Source: an uncultured Anaerosolibacter sp.
Lineage (GTDB): Bacteria > Bacillota_A > Clostridia > Peptostreptococcales > Thermotaleaceae
Length of the DNA: 64,000 nucleotides
Reading direction: 5' to 3'
NCBI GenBank assembly: GCA_937948705.1
Contig: CALECF010000032.1
Span: 1-64,000, forward strand
Made by a program: the position numbers and the translations under genes. The notes beneath the pieces were generated by a model, which saw only the letters and a list, made by a program, of their open reading frames with translations, was not told the origin of the DNA and did not search any database. Of this stretch, positions 25,263 to 33,878 are shown one piece after another (position 1 is the first letter of the stretch; every line of letters begins with the position of its first letter).

Positions 25263-25910
25263 ATGGATAAAGAAGCTTTATTTAAAGAAATTCGTGAATC
25301 CCTGGTGGAGATGGAAGAAGAAAAGGTTATCGAACTATGCGAAAAAACTTTGGAACTCAATATCCTTGCCTATGAAACAATAACAAATGCACTCATCCCT
25401 GGAATGGACGAGGTATCTAGGCTTTATGAGGAAGAAGAATACTTTCTGCCTGAAGTTTTGATTTGCTCTGATGTGATGAATGCAGGTTTGGATATTGTAA
25501 AACCTCATTTAGATAAAAGCAATATGAGAGAGCCTATAAAGGTAGTGATGGGCGTTGTAGAAGGTGATACCCATGATATTGGAAAGAATCTTGTTCGGAT
25601 TATGATGGAAGCAGCGGGCATGGAAGTCTATGATTTAGGCAGGGACGTGCCACTGGAGAGCTTCATTGAGAAAGCAGAAGAGGTAAACGCTGACTTGATT
25701 GGTATGTCAACATTGATGACTACCACCATGGATGGAATGAAGACGGTTATTGACCGACTAACAGACAGAAATATAAGAAATAAATATAAAATCCTTGTAG
25801 GTGGAGGACCAATTTCCCAAAATTTTGCCGATAGAATTGGTGCAGACTTATATACAAAGGATGCTAGTGAAGCAGTAAGAAGAGTAAAAGAAATATTTGG
25901 GAGGGCATAA
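25263..25910 (+). CDS. Corrinoid (B12-binding) methyl-carrier protein, MtaC/MtbC-like
   Basis: 215 residues. The helical cap domain (about 1-85, IPGMDEVSRLYEEEEYFLPE) is followed by a Rossmann B12 domain (about 90-215) with the lower-ligand motif DTHDIG (DxHxxG), the STLMTT loop and the GGGP loop. It carries a methyl group on cobalt between methyltransferases. It opens a tight operon with three UroD-type methyltransferases and a corrinoid activator. The methyl donor is not known. Confidence 0.92.
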   Translation: MDKEALFKEIRESLVEMEEEKVIELCEKTLELNILAYETITNALIPGMDEVSRLYEEEEYFLPEVLICSDVMNAGLDIVKPHLDKSNMREPIKVVMGVVEGDTHDIGKNLVRIMMEAAGMEVYDLGRDVPLESFIEKAEEVNADLIGMSTLMTTTMDGMKTVIDRLTDRNIRNKYKILVGGGPISQNFADRIGADLYTKDASEAVRRVKEIFGRA

Positions 25911-25912
25911 AA

Positions 25913-26968
25913 ATGAAGATCAGACAGGATATCTTAACACCAAAGGAAAGATTATTAGCCTTCCTAACAGGAAAACCTCTAGATAGAATTCTTTGTATGC
26001 CCATTGTAACCAGTAATGCAGCCCATCTTATCGGAAAAACCGTAAAAGAATTTCAATTAGAAGGCAGAGTGATGGCGGATTCTTATATTGCAGCCTTCGA
26101 TCGATTTGGCTACGATTTAAATTATCTTTTTACAAACTGTTCTTTTATCGCGGAAGCTATGGGTCAGGAGCTTGTCTATTCAGAAGATGAACCTGCAAAT
26201 TGTGAGAATCCAGCGGTGCAGTCAATGGAAGACTTAAGTAAAATTAAGGTTGCAGAAAAAAACGATGGAAAGTTTCCTGTTTTCTATGAAGCCCTGGATA
26301 TTTTAAACAAAGAAATCGGGGATAAAATATTTAATGCTGTATGTTTTTCAGGGCCTGTGTCTACGGCGGCTACCTTAAGAGGTACGGAAGATTTTGCTAG
26401 AGATACCTATGCAAATCCAGAATTATGTCACGCCCTTCTTAGAATGGCCACAGACAGCTGTAAAAGTTTCATGAAGGAAGTGGCGGCAAAGGGAGCCATT
26501 CCCATCATTCTAGAGCCTATTGCTTCAGGTAGTATCTTCAGCCCTAAAATGTTTAGCAAATTTGCATTTCCATATATTAAAGAACTTATTGACTATGGCC
26601 ACGAATTAGGTGCAGCGGTGCCACTGCATATCTGTGGAAAGACCCACAAGATTGTGGATCAGATGACAGAAACGGGAACGGATATTGTCAGTCTTGACAT
26701 ATGCGATTTAGCAGTAGCTAGAGAGAAAGTAGCTGGAAGAGCTGTGTTGCTGGGAAATATTGCTCCTGCAGATGAATTGTTATTTGGCCCGATAGAAAGA
26801 ATTCATGAAGCGTGTAAGAATGCCATGGATATTATGGAAGGCTATACCCCAGGATTTATTTTGGCTTCTGGCTGTGAAATTCCAACAAAGGTTCCATTCG
26901 AGCATATTGATGCCATGATGGATGCAGCGAGAAGCTATGGGGCCTATGATTATGCAAAGACTGAGTAA
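25913..26968 (+). CDS. UroD/MtaA-family methyltransferase 1
   Basis: 351 residues of the uroporphyrinogen-decarboxylase fold used by corrinoid:thiol methyltransferases. It starts TPKERLLAFLTGKPLDRI; the zinc-binding set is HICGKT plus the downstream SGCEIP. These enzymes move methyl groups to or from a corrinoid protein, with zinc activating a thiol or other acceptor. It starts two bases after the corrinoid gene. Donor or acceptor role cannot be decided. Confidence 0.88.
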   Translation: MKIRQDILTPKERLLAFLTGKPLDRILCMPIVTSNAAHLIGKTVKEFQLEGRVMADSYIAAFDRFGYDLNYLFTNCSFIAEAMGQELVYSEDEPANCENPAVQSMEDLSKIKVAEKNDGKFPVFYEALDILNKEIGDKIFNAVCFSGPVSTAATLRGTEDFARDTYANPELCHALLRMATDSCKSFMKEVAAKGAIPIILEPIASGSIFSPKMFSKFAFPYIKELIDYGHELGAAVPLHICGKTHKIVDQMTETGTDIVSLDICDLAVAREKVAGRAVLLGNIAPADELLFGPIERIHEACKNAMDIMEGYTPGFILASGCEIPTKVPFEHIDAMMDAARSYGAYDYAKTE

Positions 26969-27968
26969 AATAACAGAAAAAGAAAGACTTCTTAAGGTGC
27001 TGAAGGGAGAGGCGGTTGACCGCCCTCCTGTTATTTGTCCTGGGGGAATGATGAATGCCAGTGTCACAGAGGTCTTAGAAGATATAAAGATGAACCACAA
27101 TATACACTTAGAGGCGATGGTAGCGGCAGCCAAAGCCGTTCATGGGATTACTGGATTTGAGAACTATGGGGTACCCTTTGATATGACAGTGGAGTCAGAG
27201 CCATTAGGTGTTAAGATTGATGTGGGAAATAAGCTGATTGAGCCAAGAGTAATAGAATACAATCATCAGCCCATCGAAGACATTATACAGAGCTACAGGG
27301 TGAGTCCCAAAGATGAAGAAAGAATGGGAATCACGATTCGGGCAGTTGAAAAATTAAAAAATGATGAAATCCCTGTCATCGGAAATATTACAGGGCATAT
27401 CAGTACGGCTACTTCTGTCATAGATCCCTTGGTCGCATTAAGAATGCTGAGAAAAGACCCCGATAAAATCTATCGTTTCTTTCAATTTATTCATGATTAT
27501 TCCAAGGAATATGCAATAGAGATGATTAGGGCAGGCGCTGATGTCATTGCCATTTCAGACCCTACAGCCACAGGGGAAATCCTAGGGGCAAAGAATTTTG
27601 AAAGGTTCGTTATACCTTTCTATAAAGATATGATTGCTACTATTCATCAGATGAATGTGCCAGTAATCATTCATATCTGTGGAAACGCCAATACGATCAT
27701 TGATGGTTTGAATGACACCGGTGTAGATGCGGTGAGCTTTGATTCTATGGTGAATATGCGCTTTGCGAAGTCAAAACTGACTACCCGTTTGATGGGAAAC
27801 GTAAATACTCAGCTTTTGCATACTGGTGAACAGAGTAAAATATCATCCATCACTCAAAATTGTATAAATTCAGGTGTGGATATTGTCTCACCTGCGTGTG
27901 GGTTGAGCATGGCAACGCCAGTGAACAATCTGCGGACCATGACTGAATTCGTGAAGAGAGGTATCTAG
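26952..27968 (+). CDS. UroD/MtaA-family methyltransferase 2
   Basis: 338 residues from the ATG at 26952 (nine bases after GGGG), overlapping the previous gene by 17 bases; earlier in-frame ATGs are possible. TEKERLLKVLKGEAVDRPPV is the family N-terminus. Metal ligands are HICGNA and SPACGLS. It is related to methyltransferase 1 but clearly diverged, so the pair may act at opposite ends of one methyl-transfer chain. Confidence 0.88.
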   Translation: MQRLSKITEKERLLKVLKGEAVDRPPVICPGGMMNASVTEVLEDIKMNHNIHLEAMVAAAKAVHGITGFENYGVPFDMTVESEPLGVKIDVGNKLIEPRVIEYNHQPIEDIIQSYRVSPKDEERMGITIRAVEKLKNDEIPVIGNITGHISTATSVIDPLVALRMLRKDPDKIYRFFQFIHDYSKEYAIEMIRAGADVIAISDPTATGEILGAKNFERFVIPFYKDMIATIHQMNVPVIIHICGNANTIIDGLNDTGVDAVSFDSMVNMRFAKSKLTTRLMGNVNTQLLHTGEQSKISSITQNCINSGVDIVSPACGLSMATPVNNLRTMTEFVKRGI

Positions 27969-27974
27969 CAATAG

Positions 27975-29702
27975 ATGATACAAGTACATTTTATAAATGA
28001 AGATATACGAGTTGAAGCACACGAGGGCGAGAAATTATCTGATTGTATTCGTAAAGCGGGGCTAGCCCTAGAAACACCCTGCAACTGCATTGGCATTTGT
28101 GGAAAGTGCAGGGTAAGAGCCCGGGGAGATTTATCTCCACCAGCGGCAGAGGAACAAACACTCCTTATGGGGCAGGATGGAATTCGGCTGGCATGTCTAG
28201 CCAAGGTAAGAGGAAATGTGGAGATAGAGCTGCTCCAGGCAAAGAATGAACTGAAAACGATTAATAGGGGATACGCTGTAGAAGTTAAAGTGAACAGCGC
28301 TATTCATCGTGTAGAACTGCCTAAGATAAACAAAAGAAATCCTATGCCCTATGGTGAATATGTAGGATACCCAATTGAATCTATGGCTTTGTATGAGAAG
28401 ATTGGAAACGTTGAAAAAGGGCAAAGGGAAAGAATCTTTGGGGTCATATCGGAGAACCGTTTGATAGATATTGGAGAAAATTTGAAGGAGATATTGGGCA
28501 TTGCAGTTGATATAGGCACCACAGGGATTTCTGCATACCTTGTAGATCTTGAAACCGGACAGGTGTTGAATAAGGTATCTTGCTTAAATCCACAGTCTCA
28601 ATATGGTGGAGATGTGTTAACACGTATCAGCTATTGCATGGAGAATGCAGATGGCTCAAAACGCCTCAAGGAATTGATGCTAGACTGTATGAATGAGGTT
28701 GTATTGAAACTATTAGGGAGCCAGCATCCGAAAGATGCGGTATATCAAATGATGATTGCAGGGAATACAACGATGCTGCACTTGTTTTTGGGTATTGATC
28801 CCACCACAATTGCCAAGGCACCGTACCGCCCTATTTTCCTACAAAAAGTAGATATCCAGCCAGAAATCGTATCCATTGATATAAACAGAGCTGGAAATAT
28901 AACCTTGTTACCTTCTGCGTCGGGCTATGTGGGAGCCGATATCCTCGCGGGTATTGCTGCGACGGCCTTTGATGAAAAGAAAGACACGAGTATATTTATA
29001 GATATAGGAACAAATGGAGAAATTGTTGCAATTGCAAACGGAAGAATGTCAGCCACATCGACGGCAGCCGGACCAGCCCTAGAGGGTATGAACATATCTT
29101 GTGGTTGTCGGGCGGAAGAGGGAGCAATCGATTCTTTTTATATAGATGAGAATGATGAGATGCATTATTCTACCATCGGAGATCTACCTCCAAAGGGTAT
29201 TTGCGGAAGCGGCCTTATCGACATCGCTGCTGCTCTGGTACGAAAGGGAATGATCCTCCCCAATGGGAAGCTGAATCCTGCATTGAGTGATCACATGCAA
29301 GGAAGACTTCAGGATAAAAAGCTTTATATTACCGATGGGATTTATATTTCACAAAAAGACATCCGACAAATACAACTGGCAAAAGGAGCCATTGCCACGG
29401 GGGTGACCATGCTATTAAAAGAGATGGGTGTATCCATTGGAGAAGTCAAGGAAGCTGTGATTGCCGGGGCCTTCGGCTATCACTTAAACCCGGAGAATAT
29501 CCAGGAGATAGGACTCATACCAAAGGGATTTAAGGGCACCGTTTCATTTGTTGGAAATGCATCGGTAGAAGGGGCTAGACTTGCCTTAATCAACAAGGCA
29601 ATGTTAGAGAAAATGTCATCCTTCAGAGACCAAATAGAGGTATTAGAGCTTTCAATGAAGGAAGATTTTCAGGCTTATTTTATGAAGGAATTAAACTTTT
29701 AA
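27975..29702 (+). CDS. Reductive activator of corrinoid proteins (RACo-like, ASKHA ATPase with 2Fe-2S domain)
   Basis: 575 residues. The N-terminal ferredoxin domain has the cysteine set CNCIGICGKC ... LACLAKV for a [2Fe-2S] cluster. A linker leads to a large ASKHA ATPase part with AVDIGTTGISAYLVDL, IDIGTNGEIVAI and GSGLIDIAAALV. RACo proteins use ATP hydrolysis to drive electrons onto inactive Co(II) corrinoid and restore Co(I). Six bases separate it from the preceding gene. Confidence 0.92.
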   Translation: MIQVHFINEDIRVEAHEGEKLSDCIRKAGLALETPCNCIGICGKCRVRARGDLSPPAAEEQTLLMGQDGIRLACLAKVRGNVEIELLQAKNELKTINRGYAVEVKVNSAIHRVELPKINKRNPMPYGEYVGYPIESMALYEKIGNVEKGQRERIFGVISENRLIDIGENLKEILGIAVDIGTTGISAYLVDLETGQVLNKVSCLNPQSQYGGDVLTRISYCMENADGSKRLKELMLDCMNEVVLKLLGSQHPKDAVYQMMIAGNTTMLHLFLGIDPTTIAKAPYRPIFLQKVDIQPEIVSIDINRAGNITLLPSASGYVGADILAGIAATAFDEKKDTSIFIDIGTNGEIVAIANGRMSATSTAAGPALEGMNISCGCRAEEGAIDSFYIDENDEMHYSTIGDLPPKGICGSGLIDIAAALVRKGMILPNGKLNPALSDHMQGRLQDKKLYITDGIYISQKDIRQIQLAKGAIATGVTMLLKEMGVSIGEVKEAVIAGAFGYHLNPENIQEIGLIPKGFKGTVSFVGNASVEGARLALINKAMLEKMSSFRDQIEVLELSMKEDFQAYFMKELNF

Positions 29703-29714
29703 CTGAGGTGGACT

Positions 29715-30659
29715 ATGATTAAAATTGATGTGGTTTCAGGATTTTTAGGGGCAGGAAAGACAACCCTCATTAAAAAACTGTTGAAGTCTTATGAGAATGA
29801 ACGGGTAGTACTCATAGAAAATGAATTTGGTGAAATTGGAATCGACGGTGATTTGGTAGAGCGAGAGGGTTTTGAAGTCTTTGAAATTTCCAGTGGATGT
29901 ATTTGCTGTATTATGCAAAAAGACTTCATAGGGATGCTCACAAGGGTGATTGATGAGTTTAAACCTGAACGTATTATTATTGAGCCAACTGGAATTAGTA
30001 TCTTAAGTGATATCATAGAAATATTAAATAAACCTAATTTTAAGGAAACCTGTAGTATTGATTCATTGGTTACAATCATTGATAGTATGAACTACCTAGC
30101 ACAATGCGAGGTTTTTGGAGAATTTTTTGAAGATCAGATTGCCCACGCATCTTCTTTGGTGTTGAGCAAGAGCCAATTTATCTCAGAAGAGAAAATAAAG
30201 GAAATCATAACCTCCGTAAGACAGTTAAATCAGACTGCACCCATTGTTACAGCCAGTTGGGAACATATGTCTCTAGAGGATGTTAAAGCTCTTTTGGTGG
30301 GGGACTTAACGGTGGAGTTCAAGGAACTGATTCATCCAACCTATAGACCCTGTAGAGAAAATGAATTTGATACCTTTGCCATTGAAACCTCTGAAAAATA
30401 TACAGTGGAGGATGTAGAAGAGATACTAAATGAGCTGAAGAACCCTCTTTATGGAAACGTTCTAAGGGGGAAGGGATTCTTAAAAGGCCCAGGATATTAT
30501 CTTGATTTTAGTTATACCAATGGACAATTCAATATCCATAAGACCGATCATAAATCCAGTGGAAAGCTTTGTTTGATCGGTATGAAGCTTGATGAGAAAG
30601 AACTGAAGCGTTTATGGAAAGTCAAAGAGGGGGGGATATTGAATTGGTTGACATTTTAG
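29715..30659 (+). CDS. CobW/COG0523-type metal-trafficking GTPase
   Basis: 314 residues, G3E GTPase family. Walker A is GFLGAGKTTLIKKLL, the metal site is SGCICC (CxCC), and IIIEPTGIS matches the EPTG switch. The C-terminal CobW_C region is present. These proteins deliver Zn, Co or similar metals to client enzymes. In this operon plausible clients are the zinc-dependent UroD-type methyltransferases or the corrinoid system; this is inference. Confidence 0.87.
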   Translation: MIKIDVVSGFLGAGKTTLIKKLLKSYENERVVLIENEFGEIGIDGDLVEREGFEVFEISSGCICCIMQKDFIGMLTRVIDEFKPERIIIEPTGISILSDIIEILNKPNFKETCSIDSLVTIIDSMNYLAQCEVFGEFFEDQIAHASSLVLSKSQFISEEKIKEIITSVRQLNQTAPIVTASWEHMSLEDVKALLVGDLTVEFKELIHPTYRPCRENEFDTFAIETSEKYTVEDVEEILNELKNPLYGNVLRGKGFLKGPGYYLDFSYTNGQFNIHKTDHKSSGKLCLIGMKLDEKELKRLWKVKEGGILNWLTF

Positions 30660-31477
30660 TGGACAGTATCAATGATACGGTTCGTGTAGTCCCTATCCTT
30701 TTTCTGCTTTTTTTATTTGTTGATGTATTCATGCTGAAGGTGAATAGGGAGAATCATCTTGTTGATAGACTATCGCAATATGATGTTCTAGGAGGGGGAC
30801 TTTTGGGCATCATACCTCAGTGTGGAATTCCCGTAGGATTCGCAAAGCTCTACGCCAATGGACATGTCACTTTAGGAGTCCTTTTTGCCATATTCCTTTC
30901 TAGTTCCGATGAAGCGTTGATTATTATAGGCGCCCATCCAGATCAGATTGGATTTGTTCTAAAAATAGTGACGTTGAAGATTCTCATTGGTATTGCAGTG
31001 GGGTACATTATAAATGGAGTGATTAAGGAAAAGAGAAATCGTATGAAAGGCTGTGGATCAGATTGCAGTTGTCCAAGATGTTCCCCAAATAGGAGTATAT
31101 TCATCAGCAGCTTGCTTCACACCCTAAAAATATCTCTGTTCCTAATATTGACGGTTTTTCTTCTAAATCTTGGTCTTGAAAGAATCGGGGAAGAGGGTCT
31201 TAGTACTCTTCTGGGGAAAAATACATGGATGCAGCCTATTTATGGGGCCTTTATAGGGGCAATTCCAAGTTGTATGTCATCTGTGGTGTTAGCAGAGGGA
31301 TATTTGCAAGGTGCGGTAGGATTGGGCGCGTTGATTAGTGGATTATGCGCGAATACAGGCTATGGAATTCTTGTGGTATTAAAGGAGCTCCCTTTTAAAA
31401 AAGCCATGGGTGTTATTTTCCTGCTTTTGACGATTAGCATTGTCATTGGAGAAATTATCTTTGTGATGGGAGGTTGA
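30644..31477 (+). CDS. Predicted heavy-metal permease (ArsP_2 / putative Mn transporter family)
   Basis: About 277 residues from a TTG eight bases after a GAGGGGGG SD; overlaps the GTPase gene by 16 bases. Two matching halves each have four or five helices, with IPQCGIPVGFAKLYANG in the first and IPSCMSSVVLAEGYLQG in the second, a clear inverted duplication. The central cytoplasmic loop holds CGSDCSCPRC, a likely metal ligand cluster. The family is annotated as heavy-metal or manganese export; substrate here is unknown. Confidence 0.8.
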   Translation: MVDILVDSINDTVRVVPILFLLFLFVDVFMLKVNRENHLVDRLSQYDVLGGGLLGIIPQCGIPVGFAKLYANGHVTLGVLFAIFLSSSDEALIIIGAHPDQIGFVLKIVTLKILIGIAVGYIINGVIKEKRNRMKGCGSDCSCPRCSPNRSIFISSLLHTLKISLFLILTVFLLNLGLERIGEEGLSTLLGKNTWMQPIYGAFIGAIPSCMSSVVLAEGYLQGAVGLGALISGLCANTGYGILVVLKELPFKKAMGVIFLLLTISIVIGEIIFVMGG

Positions 31478-31481
31478 TGAC

Positions 31482-32357
31482 ATGGAACATATGGTGGCAT
31501 TCAAATGTGAAGGTGATAACTTGGAGCAAATACCGGAATCAATCATTGCACGGACAGGTATTCGCTTTCCTAAGGCTCATTTAGACCAAGAACAAATGAT
31601 GATCCTTGCAAAAGAGTTAAAGGAATATAAGAAAGACCAGATTGTCAGGATACCTTTCTGCGTCACTGTGGAAGCAGAAGCATTAGGGGGACGGATTAAG
31701 CTTGGAGATGACAAGAGCGGGCCCCGGGTGGATCAATACGTGTTTTTAGATATTGAGGAGCTTGGAAAAATTAAGGAAATTGATTTAAGTAGGGGTAGGA
31801 TAAAAGAAGTATTGGACTCCGTTGAGGGGTTAAGCAGAGAGGATGAAACGGTGGCTCTTAACGTGGAGGGACCTTTTACAATCATCGCATCACTGATAGA
31901 CCCTATGATATTCTATAAGGGAATACGGAAGCATAAGGAAATTGTTGACAAATTCATGAAAATAATCGAAGATAATGTTGTGGCCTATATCCTTGGGGGA
32001 ATAGAGCGGGGAGCAAAAATAATTTCCTATGGGGATCCTGTGGGTTCTTTGGATATTGTAGGACCCAAGGTGTACAAAGAGATCAGTGGACAAACAACCT
32101 ACAATATCTTAAAACGAGTAGAGCCGTTTTTGGATGGAAGAATTGTTCATATTTGTGGAAAAACCTCTACGGCTTTTGATCAGTTAGGCTTTAGTGAGTC
32201 CTATCCAATTGAGGTGGATGAAGAACTTACCTACGGGGAAGCCATTCTCCAGCTGATGAAAAGCAATCAGGAGATTAAATTTATTGGACACACCTGTATC
32301 AAAAAGACACCCTTTAGAATGAAAAAACCTATTGTTTGGAATGTTTGTTTGAAGTAG
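31482..32357 (+). CDS. UroD/MtaA-family methyltransferase 3 (short form)
   Basis: 291 residues, about 50 shorter than its two paralogues because the usual N-terminal ERLLxxLxG segment is replaced by an unrelated start. VEGPFTIIASLIDP, SYGDPVGSLDIVGP and the zinc motif HICGKTS, with a later GHTCIKK, place it in the family. GGGAGG lies 8 bases before the ATG. It may be the substrate-specific or a regulatory member. Confidence 0.8.
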   Translation: MEHMVAFKCEGDNLEQIPESIIARTGIRFPKAHLDQEQMMILAKELKEYKKDQIVRIPFCVTVEAEALGGRIKLGDDKSGPRVDQYVFLDIEELGKIKEIDLSRGRIKEVLDSVEGLSREDETVALNVEGPFTIIASLIDPMIFYKGIRKHKEIVDKFMKIIEDNVVAYILGGIERGAKIISYGDPVGSLDIVGPKVYKEISGQTTYNILKRVEPFLDGRIVHICGKTSTAFDQLGFSESYPIEVDEELTYGEAILQLMKSNQEIKFIGHTCIKKTPFRMKKPIVWNVCLK

Positions 32358-32390
32358 GGTTTTGCTATCGATCCCATTGGAGGTGAAGCA

Positions 32391-33179
32391 ATGGAAGATG
32401 TAAGGCAGAGGGAAAATGGGCAGCAAGGCTGCTGAGGCCCATCCCACGGTGGTGTTGGTCAACACCAAAATGAGAATAGTGAAAACTGTATGGTTTGTGG
32501 TGAGAAGTTGGTATATTTGGAAATTGGCAGGGAATTTCAATGTTTCAAATGCAATGGGTCAGAGATTGGGTATGTATATTGCCCAAATAGCCATTATATT
32601 TGTGATGAATGCCATGGGAAAGAACAGTTTGATGAGATCCTGCACCTGGCATTGACTGTGAGGGGTAAGAATCCCATGGTAAACGCTGAATATATGATGA
32701 AGAAGCTATCGATTCCCATGCTAGGCTGTGAACATGGATGGATTGCGGCGGCATCATTGATGGCAGCCATTCGAAATACAGAGCAGATTAAGATTACCGA
32801 TGAACAGATAAAGGAAGCCTTAAATCGCACAAAAATGCAGGCCATTGGGGCCTATTGCGGGCTAACAGGGATTTGTGGGATCGCCCCAGCCATTGGAGCA
32901 TCTTTTAGTGTGATCTTAGGAGCCGCATGCCCGAAGGATCGAGAAACTGCTGTGACCATGCATGTGGTGGCCCGTGTGATTGAGGCTATAGCCAACGAGG
33001 CAGGGCCATGCTGCTGCAAGAACTTTCTAAGGACATCCCTGAGTTTGGCCTGTGAACTGGTATCGGAGTATCTAAACATACAACTAGCTGATGGTCGGAA
33101 GATCACCTGTGGAGACAGCCATCGGCACCCCCATGGGTGTAGGGAATCGAAATGTAAATATTTCAATCATATCGTATAA
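32391..33179 (+). CDS. DUF5714 protein, probable selenoprotein (in-frame TGA as Sec)
   Basis: About 262 residues if the TGA at 32433-32435 is read as selenocysteine (residue 15, in the context QQGC-U-GPSHGG). The ATG at 32391 has a strong SD (GGAGGTG, 5-base gap). The internal ATG at 32490, in the same frame, has none, and starting there would split the Cys pair CMVC of the zinc ribbon (NCMVCGEKL ... CFKCNG ... CDECHG). The C-terminal DUF5714 domain follows, with GAYCGLTGICGIAP and a Cys/His-rich end. Last gene of the corrinoid operon. Redox or methyl-transfer function is inferred from Cys-Sec and context. Confidence 0.72.
32436..32466 (+). promoter_or_regulatory. Bacterial SECIS-like hairpin
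   Basis: GGTGTT (32451-32456), loop GGTC, AACACC (32461-32466): a perfect 6-bp stem with a GGUC loop 22-25 bases after the TGA. This fits the bacterial SECIS rule of an apical loop 16-37 bases downstream with G at its start, and resembles the AGGUCU loop of E. coli fdhF. Confidence 0.65.
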
Positions 33180-33181
33180 AG

Positions 33182-33213
33182 TAAGCGGGTCTGTGGAGAC
33201 CCGCTTATTTTAA
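33182..33213 (+). terminator. Terminator of the corrinoid operon
   Basis: Perfect TAAGCGGGTCT / AGACCCGCTTA stem followed by TTTTA; it may also serve the convergent lipoprotein gene. Confidence 0.85.
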
Positions 33214-33217
33214 TGCT

Positions 33218-33664
33218 CTATTTATTCAAAAGAATGTTTGCTAGCTCAGGAGAGATCAAGTGATAGGAGAAATCATCACCGCCAACGACGACCCTATCTT
33301 CTGCACCATAGCTGGTGAGGTTAACTTTTTTATCGTTTTTGAGTGTAATGATCATTCGATAGCCAGTGATCATTTTAATATAGCTTGTATCATCAATCAT
33401 ACTTTCATTGTAGGCAATCATGATGTTTTTGATATCCTCATCTGTAAACGGTTTGCCTACGGGCTTGTCATCTAAGTCATAAAGTTCAATGGATTTCACA
33501 TCTTCAAGTTTGATATTTTTTTGGGCCATAGCTTCGGATAAAATGAGCCTTGAGCCACTCGTGTCTTGTGGTGGTTGTGGGGTATTCCCTGAAGACGGAG
33601 CACAACCAATAAATAATGACATACTGAGTATAGCTACGGCAACAAGATAAATTGGTCTTTTCAT
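33218..33664 (-). CDS. Small lipoprotein, function unknown
   Basis: 148 residues. Signal peptide MKRPIYLVAVAILSMSLF ends in the lipobox FIGC, so the protein is lipid-anchored outside. A Pro/Gln/Ser linker follows. The mature part has alternating charged strands (IELYDLDDKPVGKPFTDED, YRMIITLKNDKKVNL), like small PepSY- or DUF-type extracytoplasmic domains, but no family is recognised. Confidence 0.75.
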   Translation of the reverse strand: MKRPIYLVAVAILSMSLFIGCAPSSGNTPQPPQDTSGSRLILSEAMAQKNIKLEDVKSIELYDLDDKPVGKPFTDEDIKNIMIAYNESMIDDTSYIKMITGYRMIITLKNDKKVNLTSYGAEDRVVVGGDDFSYHLISPELANILLNK

Positions 33665-33878
33665 GGGTGCACATCCTTTCTCTAATGATATTTTCTCTAT
33701 ATATGATAAGACGATGGATTACAGGGTAAGGTTCCATGAGAATAAATATACATAATTATGACGTTTACCAGCATAAATATACATGGTATACTAAGTAAAG
33801 GAAAAAGATTAAGGAATTAGGAAGGGTTTTTTGAAAATCGACCCTGTATATACTGTATAAATCGAGGGGGGAAGCGGT

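Noticed and set aside
32490..33179. DUF5714 gene starting at ATG 32490
   Set aside because: No SD site, cuts a zinc-ribbon Cys pair, and a better-supported in-frame start lies upstream across a TGA with a SECIS-like hairpin. A plain nonsense mutation is less likely but not excluded.
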